Positions 21,816 to 28,724 of a stretch of 35,329 nt of DNA are shown in pieces. The stretch's first letter is position 1. Each line of letters starts with the position of its first letter. The DNA comes from Pseudopedobacter sp. (GTDB taxonomy: Bacteria; Bacteroidota; Bacteroidia; Sphingobacteriales; Sphingobacteriaceae), in NCBI GenBank assembly GCA_014378105.1, contig JACMOI010000025.1, positions 1 through 35,329 on the forward strand. Direction: 5' to 3'. The notes beneath the pieces were generated by a model. It did no database searches. It was not told the origin of the DNA and worked only from the letters and a program-made list of their open reading frames with translations. Both the position numbers and the translations under genes were made by a program.

Positions 21816-23286
21816 TCTTAAACCTGTAAGAGTATTATTAATTGATGATGATGAGGATGATTATATCCTGACAAGAGACATCTTTAACGAAATTCCCCAA
21901 AGGGAGAATTATAAGCTTAGTTGGTTTAATAATTACGAAGAAGGCATTAATGCAATGCTTAAAAGTCACTATGACATCTATCTGGTTGATTATCGCTTAG
22001 GAAAGCACACAGGCTTAGATTTACTGCATGAAGCTATTAAATCAAATGTGGATGAACCAATAATCATCTTAACAGGAAAAGGAGACTCTAAAGTAGATGA
22101 GGAAGCGCTAGAAACGGGTGCGGCTGATTATTTAGTTAAAGATCAGATTGATCCTTATACAATTGAACGTTCTATCCGATATGCTTTGAAACATAAGCAA
22201 ACTTTAAAAGCGCTGAGAGAAAGCGAAAATAAATTCCGTATTATCTTCGAAAGATCAAAAGAGCCATTTGTAATTATGGACTCTTTAGGAAACATCAGAG
22301 ATATTAATAAAGCAGGTTTAACTTTCTTTGACTATACCAAAGACGAGCTTTTATCTTTAAATGCAACCACATTTTATAATAATAAACAAGATAGCGTTAC
22401 TTTTTCTGAATTGATGGATGCAAAAGGGGCCATTAATGATTTTGAAACTGACTTTCTTACTAGAAGAGAAGAAGTTAAAAAAGTTTTAATATCGGCATTC
22501 TTACAAATAGATCAACATGCTACTGAAGAGCTTTACTATTGTATTTTTCATGATATTACAGTAAGAAAATTAGAAGAGAAGGCTTCAGTAGATGCAGAAA
22601 AAATAGCAATAACAGAACGTATTGCAAGAAGTTTAGCAAACGAAATACGAAATCCTTTATCCAATATAAATTTATCAATAGAGCAATTAAAAATTGATGT
22701 GCAGTCTGAGGACGAATCTATTAAGCTTTATATTGATATCATTAAATCGAATTTTGAAAGAATAAATCTATTGATAACTGATTTTATCAACTCAACTCAA
22801 TCTCTTGAATTAAAAATTCAAACCAAAGCGCTAAATATGCTTATTGATGAAAGCGTTGAGTTTGCATCAAAAGACATTGAAAGCCATCAAATCAATTTAG
22901 AGAAAAACTATAATCAAACTGATCTTTTGGTAGATGTCGACTATGAAAAAATGGTAAGTGTGGTTTTTAATATTTTATCAAATGCTATACATTCAGCCTC
23001 TAAAAATGTTAGTATCACAATTAAGGAAACTTCCGATTTTGCTATTATTGAAATTAAAGATGATGGCATAGGGATATCTTTCCAAAATCAAACAAGGATT
23101 TTTGAGCCTTTTTTCACTACTAAACCAAAAGGCTTAGGTTTAGGTTTAACCAATGCACAAAAAAGTATTTCTAGCCATAAAGGAAGGTTAGAGTTTAAAA
23201 GTATAGAAGGTGAGGGGTCTACTTTTACAATTTACTTGCCTTTAAGTAATCAAACTCAATTGTGGGACACCCATAATCCAGATTAA
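21808..23286 (+). CDS. REC-PAS-histidine-kinase-like protein lacking the phosphoacceptor His
   Basis: The start was set at the ATG at 21808 (MADLKPVRVLLIDDDEDDY), overlapping the receiver gene by 8 bases. It encodes 492 residues: receiver (Asp61 in YLVDYRLGKHTG), PAS at about 140-255 (FRIIFERSKEPFVIMDSLGN), HisKA at about 262-335 and HATPase_c to the end (NILSNAIHSA, IKDDGIGIS, GLGLGLTNAQKSI). The H-box reads RSLANEIRNPLSN where the family has HEIRNPL: the histidine position is Asn278 (AAC). ATP-binding boxes are intact. It may therefore be unable to autophosphorylate and act as a phosphatase or scaffold. No frameshift or stop occurs. Confidence 0.85.
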   Translation: MADLKPVRVLLIDDDEDDYILTRDIFNEIPQRENYKLSWFNNYEEGINAMLKSHYDIYLVDYRLGKHTGLDLLHEAIKSNVDEPIIILTGKGDSKVDEEALETGAADYLVKDQIDPYTIERSIRYALKHKQTLKALRESENKFRIIFERSKEPFVIMDSLGNIRDINKAGLTFFDYTKDELLSLNATTFYNNKQDSVTFSELMDAKGAINDFETDFLTRREEVKKVLISAFLQIDQHATEELYYCIFHDITVRKLEEKASVDAEKIAITERIARSLANEIRNPLSNINLSIEQLKIDVQSEDESIKLYIDIIKSNFERINLLITDFINSTQSLELKIQTKALNMLIDESVEFASKDIESHQINLEKNYNQTDLLVDVDYEKMVSVVFNILSNAIHSASKNVSITIKETSDFAIIEIKDDGIGISFQNQTRIFEPFFTTKPKGLGLGLTNAQKSISSHKGRLEFKSIEGEGSTFTIYLPLSNQTQLWDTHNPD

Positions 23287-23329
23287 TTATTTCCTTAAAT
23301 GAAACTTATAAAATAAATTAAAAAACCAT

Positions 23330-23337
23330 TAAGTTTG
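23330..23337 (+). promoter_or_regulatory. Candidate -7 promoter box for the OmpA-like gene
   Basis: TAAGTTTG matches TAnnTTTG exactly, 19 bases before the ATG at 23357. The -33 region is not a clear match. Confidence 0.4.
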
Positions 23338-23356
23338 TGGCTTAATATAATTTAAT

Positions 23357-24325
23357 ATGAAGAAAATTTACACCCTATTATTAGCAACTTTATTAATTCC
23401 TGCCGCATCAATTGCTCAAGATAAAATGACTGCTAAAGCAAAAACATTTGGAGGAAGAGACCAATTTAGAACATTTTCAATAGGTTTAAATGGAGGTGCA
23501 CTAGCTCCTGTTGTTTTAACCGGAGGCAATAACGATTACACCAACTGGGATATAAATTTTGGTTATGGTATTTCTTTACGAAAACAAGTAGCAAACTCCT
23601 TTGGATTACAAGCAAACTTGACAATGGGAGACTTATCTGGAAATAATTCTGATGCTCCTGGAGGTGTGGCTGGAATTTACAAATCTTTTAAAACTAAAAT
23701 TGCTTATGCAGCTGATTTAAGAGGGGTAATTAATGTGGCAACTGTTGATTTCTTAAAAAGAGAAAATAATGTGAATTTTTCTATTTCTTTTGGATATGGT
23801 TTAATGGGTTATTCTCCAAGTTATATAACTTCTGATGGAAACTCAGTGACTTGGGAAGGCAAGGCCAATGGAGGAAGTAAATACGTAAAGGAAGTTTATT
23901 TGCCGTTAGGCGCTGGGGTTAAATTCAAAGTGACTGACTGCATTAATTTTGATTTAGGTTATACCATGAATTACGTTGATGGAGATAATGTTGATGGAAG
24001 TAGATTAAAAAAGAAAAATGATAAGTTTTCTTATACTTCTTTAGGATTAGAGTTTGCTTTAGGATCAAAATTAAAGCAAGATTTAACTTGGGCAAATCCA
24101 GTATCAAACATGTATGACGAGTTAAATGACTCTTCGTTACGTGAAGAGGTAAAGAAACTAAAAACTCGTACCGATAGTGTTGATCAATCTGTGGAAGATT
24201 TGAAAAAGGATTCAGATGGTGATGGTGTAGCAGATCAGTTTGATAAATGCCCGAATACACCAGCTGGTGCTAAAGTTGATGGAGCTGGTTGTCCTTTAAA
24301 TGTTCTTAAAAAAGATAGCAAATAA
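23357..24325 (+). CDS. OmpA-like outer-membrane beta-barrel with a thrombospondin type-3 repeat
   Basis: This 322-residue protein has a signal peptide ending near IPAASIAQD. Residues about 40-240 alternate like an eight-stranded barrel with many Gly/aromatic strand ends (DINFGYGISLRKQVANSFGL, FSISFGYGLMGYSP, FDLGYTMNYVDGD). A short coiled segment (LREEVKKLKTRTDSVDQSVE) and one calcium-binding type-3 repeat (DSDGDGVADQFDKCPNTPAG) follow. In the usual OmpA-family arrangement a peptidoglycan-binding OmpA_C domain comes next, but this protein stops 20 residues later (LNVLKKDSK) and is followed by a strong terminator. It would span the outer membrane without a clear peptidoglycan anchor. It is a single-gene unit. 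Confidence 0.82.
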   Translation: MKKIYTLLLATLLIPAASIAQDKMTAKAKTFGGRDQFRTFSIGLNGGALAPVVLTGGNNDYTNWDINFGYGISLRKQVANSFGLQANLTMGDLSGNNSDAPGGVAGIYKSFKTKIAYAADLRGVINVATVDFLKRENNVNFSISFGYGLMGYSPSYITSDGNSVTWEGKANGGSKYVKEVYLPLGAGVKFKVTDCINFDLGYTMNYVDGDNVDGSRLKKKNDKFSYTSLGLEFALGSKLKQDLTWANPVSNMYDELNDSSLREEVKKLKTRTDSVDQSVEDLKKDSDGDGVADQFDKCPNTPAGAKVDGAGCPLNVLKKDSK

Positions 24326-24341
24326 TAGTTTGTTGATTTAA

Positions 24342-24373
24342 AAAAGCTCCGAGAAATTTTCGGAGCTTTTTTT
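24342..24373 (+). terminator. Intrinsic terminator after the OmpA-like gene
   Basis: AAAAGCTCCGA (24342-24352) pairs perfectly with TCGGAGCTTTT (24360-24370) around a 7-base loop, followed by more T residues. This is the clearest rho-independent terminator in the window. Confidence 0.92.
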
Positions 24374-24406
24374 GTTTAAAGAAAATATGAAAATATTAAT
24401 TAATAC

Positions 24407-25444
24407 ATGTCAATCTTTATAGGAAAACAAAGGAACAATATTGTGCTCATTATCCTTATTTTATTAGGGTTAGTTATTTTGTACAGCTTAAGAGATTTAA
24501 TAAATGCCTTCTTAGGGTCCATTATTTTGTACACTATTTTTAAACCATTGTTTATTTATTTGAAGAAAAAAATAGGTAGAATATTTTCCGCATTATTTAT
24601 AATATTGACATCTTTTATCATCATTATTATTCCATTTTTCACGCTTAGTTATATGATCGTGAATAGATTGACAACTTTAAAGAAGGATCAATTTATGGTA
24701 AAAGCCATGATTTCAAGATTAGATGATTATGTTGGGCTAAAGTTAAATCAACCAGATTTAATTGATAAATACGTTTCTAAATTTAGTGATTTTGTACAGG
24801 ATCTTTTTCCAACGGTTGTGGGAAGTGCATTAAATATTTTTTTAGTCATTGTTATTATGTATTTCATTTTATATTTCATGTTTGTACAATATGATTTGTT
24901 TGAGGGAAATCTTTTAAAATATGCTCCATTAAAAGAACACCACGCTATCCAATTTGGTGTAGAACTTAAAAATGCAACTTATTCTAATGTACTCGGGCAA
25001 GGTTTAATCGCCTTAGTTCAAGGAATGCTGGTGAGTATTTGTTTTTTTATAGTAGGGATTAATGACGCCGTTTTTTGGGGTATAATAGCTTTATTTTTAT
25101 CGTTTATGCCAGTAATCGGTGCACCAGTAGTTACCTTACCAGCAACATTAATTTTATTCTTGAATGGACAAACTTGGCAAGGAACTTTTATGCTTTTGGC
25201 TACCTTGTTAGTCATTATCAACATCGATAATGTGATTCGCTTTATTATTAATAAGCGATTAGCAGATACCCATCCAATTATCACAGTAATTGGAGTAATT
25301 ATAGGACTTCCATTATTTGGTGCTGCGGGTCTAGTTTTCGGACCCCTACTTTTAGTTTGGTTTGTTCATTTGTTGAAAATTTACGAAATGGATAGGATGG
25401 CAGAAGAAAGATTGAAGGTGATGCAAGAAAATAAGAGAGTTTAA
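24407..25444 (+). CDS. AI-2E/PerM family membrane permease
   Basis: This 345-residue polytopic protein of the AI-2E transporter family (TqsA/PerM/YdiK type) has about seven or eight hydrophobic segments, for example IVLIILILLGLVILYSLRDL, FSALFIILTSFIIIIIPFF, ALNIFLVIVIMYFILYFMF and LVQGMLVSICFFIVGI. The C-terminal family block PVIGAPVVTLPATLILFLNG ... LPLFGAAGLVFGPLLLVW is well preserved. Substrates in this family range from autoinducer-2 to sodium/proton exchange, so no specific solute is assigned. It stands alone between the OmpA-like gene terminator and the YtxH cassette, and nothing points to a quorum-sensing role here. Confidence 0.88.
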   Translation: MSIFIGKQRNNIVLIILILLGLVILYSLRDLINAFLGSIILYTIFKPLFIYLKKKIGRIFSALFIILTSFIIIIIPFFTLSYMIVNRLTTLKKDQFMVKAMISRLDDYVGLKLNQPDLIDKYVSKFSDFVQDLFPTVVGSALNIFLVIVIMYFILYFMFVQYDLFEGNLLKYAPLKEHHAIQFGVELKNATYSNVLGQGLIALVQGMLVSICFFIVGINDAVFWGIIALFLSFMPVIGAPVVTLPATLILFLNGQTWQGTFMLLATLLVIINIDNVIRFIINKRLADTHPIITVIGVIIGLPLFGAAGLVFGPLLLVWFVHLLKIYEMDRMAEERLKVMQENKRV

Positions 25445-25528
25445 TTTACTTTTTAACCTTTATTAAAACACTTTGGCATCGTATTTTCTTGTAATAAGAT
25501 ATCTATAACATTTAAAAAATATTATATT

Positions 25529-25795
25529 ATGAATGATAACTCAAAAACTGCAATTGCACTTTTAGCTGGATTAGCTGCAGGTGCGGCCCTAGGACTTTTA
25601 TTTGCACCTGAAAAAGGTTCAGAAACAAGAGATAAATTATCCGAATCTTTAAAAAATTTAGGAGACAGTATTAAAGAAAAAGCGGCTGATGAAATTGATA
25701 ACCTTACTGAATTTAAGGAAAAAGTAGTTACCAATATCAAGTCAAAAATTAAAAAAGCAGAAGACGAATATTTGCAAGAAACTGAATCCGCATAA
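25529..25795 (+). CDS. YtxH-domain small membrane-associated protein
   Basis: This 88-residue protein has an N-terminal glycine/alanine-rich hydrophobic segment ([20 protein letters not shown]) followed by the family phrase [10 protein letters not shown] and a charged amphipathic helix up to the C-terminus ([18 protein letters not shown]). This is the YtxH / general-stress-protein layout. It begins a three-gene cluster with a holin-like protein and a hypothetical protein, a combination frequently seen in Bacteroidota. The biochemical role is unknown; an envelope-stress association is plausible from relatives. Confidence 0.85.
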   Translation: MNDNSKTAIALLAGLAAGAALGLLFAPEKGSETRDKLSESLKNLGDSIKEKAADEIDNLTEFKEKVVTNIKSKIKKAEDEYLQETESA

Positions 25796-25814
25796 ATTTA
25801 AGGAAGCCTGACGC

Positions 25815-26171
25815 ATGAATGATCAAAACGCAATAGAAGACTTTATTGATAAAATAAAAGACTACCTAAACACACGTATGAAGTTGGGAAAACTTACTCT
25901 AATCGAAAAAGGGGTATTGATTTTCGCTAATTTAATTACCAACGGTTTTGTAGTAATATTCTTAATTCTTGCATTTTTATTTGCCAGTTTAGGTTTAAGC
26001 CTTTACTTGTCAGCGTTATTGAATAATACTTTCGCTGGCTTCTTTATTGTCGCATTCGTTTATTCTTTGGTAGCTCTTATTGCTTATCTGATTAAAGATA
26101 AGTATATAGAGAAAAAGGTCGTTAATGCAATGATTAAAAAGGTATTTAAAGATGAGGAGGGAAATTCATGA
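25815..26171 (+). CDS. Holin-like membrane protein (DUF1469/Phage_holin_3_6 type)
   Basis: The 118-residue protein has an N-terminal amphipathic helix (DFIDKIKDYLNTRMKLGKL) and two adjacent transmembrane helices (FVVIFLILAFLFASLGLSLY and FFIVAFVYSLVALIAYLI) with a short turn between, then a basic tail. That is the fold of the actinobacterial-type holin 3 superfamily, which in chromosomal settings is a membrane protein of unknown role rather than a lysis protein. No phage genes are nearby. It is 19 bp after the YtxH gene and overlaps the next gene by 4 bases (ATGA). Confidence 0.75.
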   Translation: MNDQNAIEDFIDKIKDYLNTRMKLGKLTLIEKGVLIFANLITNGFVVIFLILAFLFASLGLSLYLSALLNNTFAGFFIVAFVYSLVALIAYLIKDKYIEKKVVNAMIKKVFKDEEGNS

Positions 26172-26626
26172 TTAATCCTAAAATTGAAAATTTAGAGCAA
26201 TTAAGATCTGAAATTGCGATACTTAAATTAAAAAAAGCAGAAGATGAGATTTACTTTAATCAATCTTTTCAAAAAGTTAAAAATGTAGTTGAAACACCTA
26301 TTCGTTGGTTTAACAATGTACTTTCTTTTTTAGGCTTAAATAGCGAATCTGAAGAAGGCAAAATAAAAGCTGATTGGATTACAAGTGTTGGCAGAGTCGC
26401 TTTGCCTTTCTTATTAAATAAAACGGTCTTGAGAGGTAGAGGTTTTTTTGTAAGAGCTTTAGTTTCTTTAATATCTCAAAAGTCGATAAGCTCTAAAAAC
26501 TTTAATAAAAACGTCTTATCACATTGGATAGATAACCTTACCGAATGGATAGAAAGCTCAGTTAAAGACAAAAAGAAATCAAAAAATATCGACTATGGTA
26601 TTCCTCCGGAAAGTGAAACTTATTAA
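26168..26626 (+). CDS. Conserved hypothetical protein of the YtxH/holin-like cassette
   Basis: This 152-residue protein was not recognised with certainty. It starts with a coiled segment (NLEQLRSEIAILKLKKAEDE), then an aromatic stretch (PIRWFNNVLSFLGL) and a hydrophobic, basic region (SVGRVALPFLLNKTVLRGRG) that may sit at the membrane. It overlaps the holin-like gene by 4 bases, so the two are translationally coupled. It ends 4 bp from the convergent GDP-fucose synthase gene. Confidence 0.65.
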   Translation: MINPKIENLEQLRSEIAILKLKKAEDEIYFNQSFQKVKNVVETPIRWFNNVLSFLGLNSESEEGKIKADWITSVGRVALPFLLNKTVLRGRGFFVRALVSLISQKSISSKNFNKNVLSHWIDNLTEWIESSVKDKKKSKNIDYGIPPESETY

Positions 26627-26630
26627 GGTC

Positions 26631-27566
26631 TTATCCTTTTACGTGTTTGATTAAAAAATCTTGATAAGCCAGTTCAATACCTTCTCTTAAATCAATCTTG
26701 TGTTTCCAGCCTTTTTCATGGATTTTACTTACATCCATCAATTTCCTTGGTGTGCCATCTGGCTTAGAGCTATCAAAAACAAGATCACCCTCAAATCCTA
26801 TAATTTCTTTAATGAGTAAGGCTAAATCCTTAATTGTTAAATCTACACCAGTTCCAATATTTATCAAATTTGGCTCGTCATAATTTTGCATCAAATAAAA
26901 ACATGCATCAGCTAAATCATCGGCAAATAAAAACTCTCTCATTGGGCTTCCACTTCCCCAAATAGTAACCGTTTTGCTTCCGTTAATTTTCGCTTCGTAA
27001 CACTTTCTAATTAAAGCAGGTAATACATGTGAATTTTGTGGATGATAATTATCATTATATCCATATAAATTAGTTGGCATAACTGATATAAAATTACAGC
27101 CATATTGTGCCCTGTAGGCATCGCACATTTTTATTCCAGTAATTTTTGCGATCGCATAAGGTTCATTAGATTCTTCTAATAAGCCAGTTAATAGATATTC
27201 TTCTTTTAAAGGCTGAGGAGCCATCTTAGGATAAATACAACTAGAACCCAATAACATTAATTTCTTAACATTGTTTAAGTAAGAGTGGTGAATTACATTA
27301 TTCTGAATCTGTAGATTATCATATAGGAAATCTGCTCTATAAGTATTATTAGCTATAATTCCACCTACTTTGGCAGCAGCTAAGAAAACATATTCAGGTT
27401 TTTCTTTCGAAAAAAAATCAGCAGCAGCGATTTGATCTCGCAAGTCTAATTCTTTAGAACTTCTTTTGATAATGTTCTGATAACCTTCCTTTTCTAATTT
27501 CCTTACGATTGCAGAACCAACCATTCCGTTATGGCCAGCAACATAAATTTTAGCAGATTTTTCCAA
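26631..27566 (-). CDS. fcl: GDP-L-fucose synthase
   Basis: This 311-residue short-chain dehydrogenase/epimerase converts GDP-4-keto-6-deoxymannose to GDP-L-fucose with NADPH, feeding surface polysaccharide or glycan synthesis. The Rossmann motif is [16 protein letters not shown]. The catalytic triad is visible as Ser in [10 protein letters not shown], and Tyr and Lys in [28 protein letters not shown] is family specific. The usual partner GDP-mannose 4,6-dehydratase (gmd) is not adjacent in this window. It is divergent from trmB, with a candidate promoter at 27589-27596. Confidence 0.92.
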   Translation of the reverse strand: MEKSAKIYVAGHNGMVGSAIVRKLEKEGYQNIIKRSSKELDLRDQIAAADFFSKEKPEYVFLAAAKVGGIIANNTYRADFLYDNLQIQNNVIHHSYLNNVKKLMLLGSSCIYPKMAPQPLKEEYLLTGLLEESNEPYAIAKITGIKMCDAYRAQYGCNFISVMPTNLYGYNDNYHPQNSHVLPALIRKCYEAKINGSKTVTIWGSGSPMREFLFADDLADACFYLMQNYDEPNLINIGTGVDLTIKDLALLIKEIIGFEGDLVFDSSKPDGTPRKLMDVSKIHEKGWKHKIDLREGIELAYQDFLIKHVKG

Positions 27567-27588
27567 TTTATTTATTTCTTATAAAGTT

Positions 27589-27596
27589 CAAAGATA
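27589..27596 (-). promoter_or_regulatory. Candidate -7 promoter box for fcl
   Basis: On the minus strand it reads TATCTTTG, an exact TAnnTTTG, with TTTA 18 bases upstream (27618-27615). It lies 23 bases before the ATG at 27566. Confidence 0.5.
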
Positions 27597-27658
27597 AAAT
27601 TCTATTCTGTCTCTTAAAACTCAAAACCTTAATTCATTAGATAATAAATATGAAATCT

Positions 27659-27666
27659 TATTTTTG
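27659..27666 (+). promoter_or_regulatory. Candidate -7 promoter box for trmB
   Basis: TATTTTTG matches TAnnTTTG exactly, with TTAG 18 bases upstream (27637-27640). It lies 16 bases before the GTG start at 27682. Confidence 0.5.
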
Positions 27667-27681
27667 TAAAAAATTGAGATA

Positions 27682-28335
27682 GTGGCAAAAAGAAAATTAC
27701 AACGTTTTACAGAGATTGGGACTTTTAAAAACGTCAGAGAATTAGAAGAAGGCAAGCCTTTAAAAGGTGTTTGGGCTAAAGAATTCTTTAAAAACCATCA
27801 TCCAATAATATTGGAATTAGCTTGTGGAAAAGGAGAATATACCGTTAATCTTGGAAGAAAATATCCTAATAAAAATTTTATTGGTATAGATTATAAAGGT
27901 AATCGACTTTGGGTAGGTGCTAAAATGGCAATTGAGGAAGGAATTGAAAATGTTGGGTTTCTAAGAATTCAAATTCAGAATATCATGGATTATTTTGAGG
28001 TCGGTGAGATTGATGAAATCTGGATTACTTTCCCAGACCCTCAAGCACAAAGTCCTTTAGAAAGAAAAAGGCTAACCAACCCCATGTTTCTAGGGAAGTA
28101 TAAAACTGTTTTAAAACCTAAAGGAATTATGCATCTGAAAACAGATAATGATGGTTTTTTTGAATATACTCTAAAAAAAGTTGTGGAGTTAAAGCTTCCA
28201 ATTCTTCAAAAAACAGATAACGTTTATCGTGATTTTCATCAGGATGAAATCCTGTCAATAAAAACTCACTATGAAAGAATTTACCTCCAAAAAGGAAAAA
28301 ATATCAATTATGTAAAATTTAAATTTAATGAATAG
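27682..28335 (+). CDS. trmB: tRNA (guanine46-N7)-methyltransferase
   Basis: It methylates G46 in the variable loop of tRNAs using S-adenosylmethionine. The 217-residue protein has the SAM motif ILELACGKGEYTVNLG and the family-specific TFPDPQAQSPLERKRLTNP segment, a diverged form of FPDPWxKxxHxKRR. The C-terminal catalytic stretch TDNDGFFEYT and THYERIYLQKGKNINYVKF are typical. The start codon is GTG at 27682; no in-frame ATG is nearby. Its last 8 bases overlap the following alkyltransferase-like gene, suggesting coupled translation. Confidence 0.92.
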   Translation: MAKRKLQRFTEIGTFKNVRELEEGKPLKGVWAKEFFKNHHPIILELACGKGEYTVNLGRKYPNKNFIGIDYKGNRLWVGAKMAIEEGIENVGFLRIQIQNIMDYFEVGEIDEIWITFPDPQAQSPLERKRLTNPMFLGKYKTVLKPKGIMHLKTDNDGFFEYTLKKVVELKLPILQKTDNVYRDFHQDEILSIKTHYERIYLQKGKNINYVKFKFNE

Positions 28336-28669
28336 TGCTTCATTTTACGAGCAAGTTTTTCAGGTTGTTGCTTTAATCCCGAATGGAAGAGTTACTTCTT
28401 ATGGTGTAATTGCGGCGTATTTAGGTGCTAAAAGTTCGTCAAGGATGGTAGGTTATGCGATGAATGATGCCGTTAAAGCCATCCCGCCTATTCCTGCTCA
28501 TCGAGTGGTAAATAGAAATGGCTTACTTACTGGTAAATTTCATTTTTCTACACCAACTAAAATGCAAGAATTGTTAGAAGCAGAAGGTGTTAAAGTTATT
28601 GATGATAAAATAGTCAATTTCAAAAAGCTTTTTTGGGATCCTTCTGTTGAATTAGATTTAGAGAGATAG
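28328..28669 (+). CDS. Alkyltransferase-like protein (MGMT fold, no catalytic Cys)
   Basis: This 113-residue protein has the DNA-binding fold of O6-alkylguanine-DNA alkyltransferase. The helix-turn-helix GRVTSYGVIAAYLGAKSSSR and the recognition block MVGYAMNDA are present. The active-site motif, PCHRV in alkyltransferases, reads IPAHRVVNRNG here: Ala57 replaces the acceptor cysteine. This places it with the ATL proteins (as in E. coli YbaZ, which has Trp), known to bind alkylated guanines and hand them to nucleotide excision repair rather than repair them directly. It overlaps trmB by 8 bases and ends 55 bp before the dehydrogenase gene. Confidence 0.9.
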   Translation: MNSASFYEQVFQVVALIPNGRVTSYGVIAAYLGAKSSSRMVGYAMNDAVKAIPPIPAHRVVNRNGLLTGKFHFSTPTKMQELLEAEGVKVIDDKIVNFKKLFWDPSVELDLER

Positions 28670-28724
28670 ATTTTCGTTAGTTTTACCTTTAACCCAATTG
28701 TAACAAAATTTAGTATTTAAACTT

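Noticed and set aside
24407-25444. Quorum-sensing AI-2 exporter
   Set aside because: The AI-2E family name is historical; no lux-type genes are nearby and members carry other substrates.
25815-26171. Prophage lysis module
   Set aside because: The holin-like protein has no endolysin, terminase or structural phage genes near it and belongs to a chromosomal YtxH cassette.
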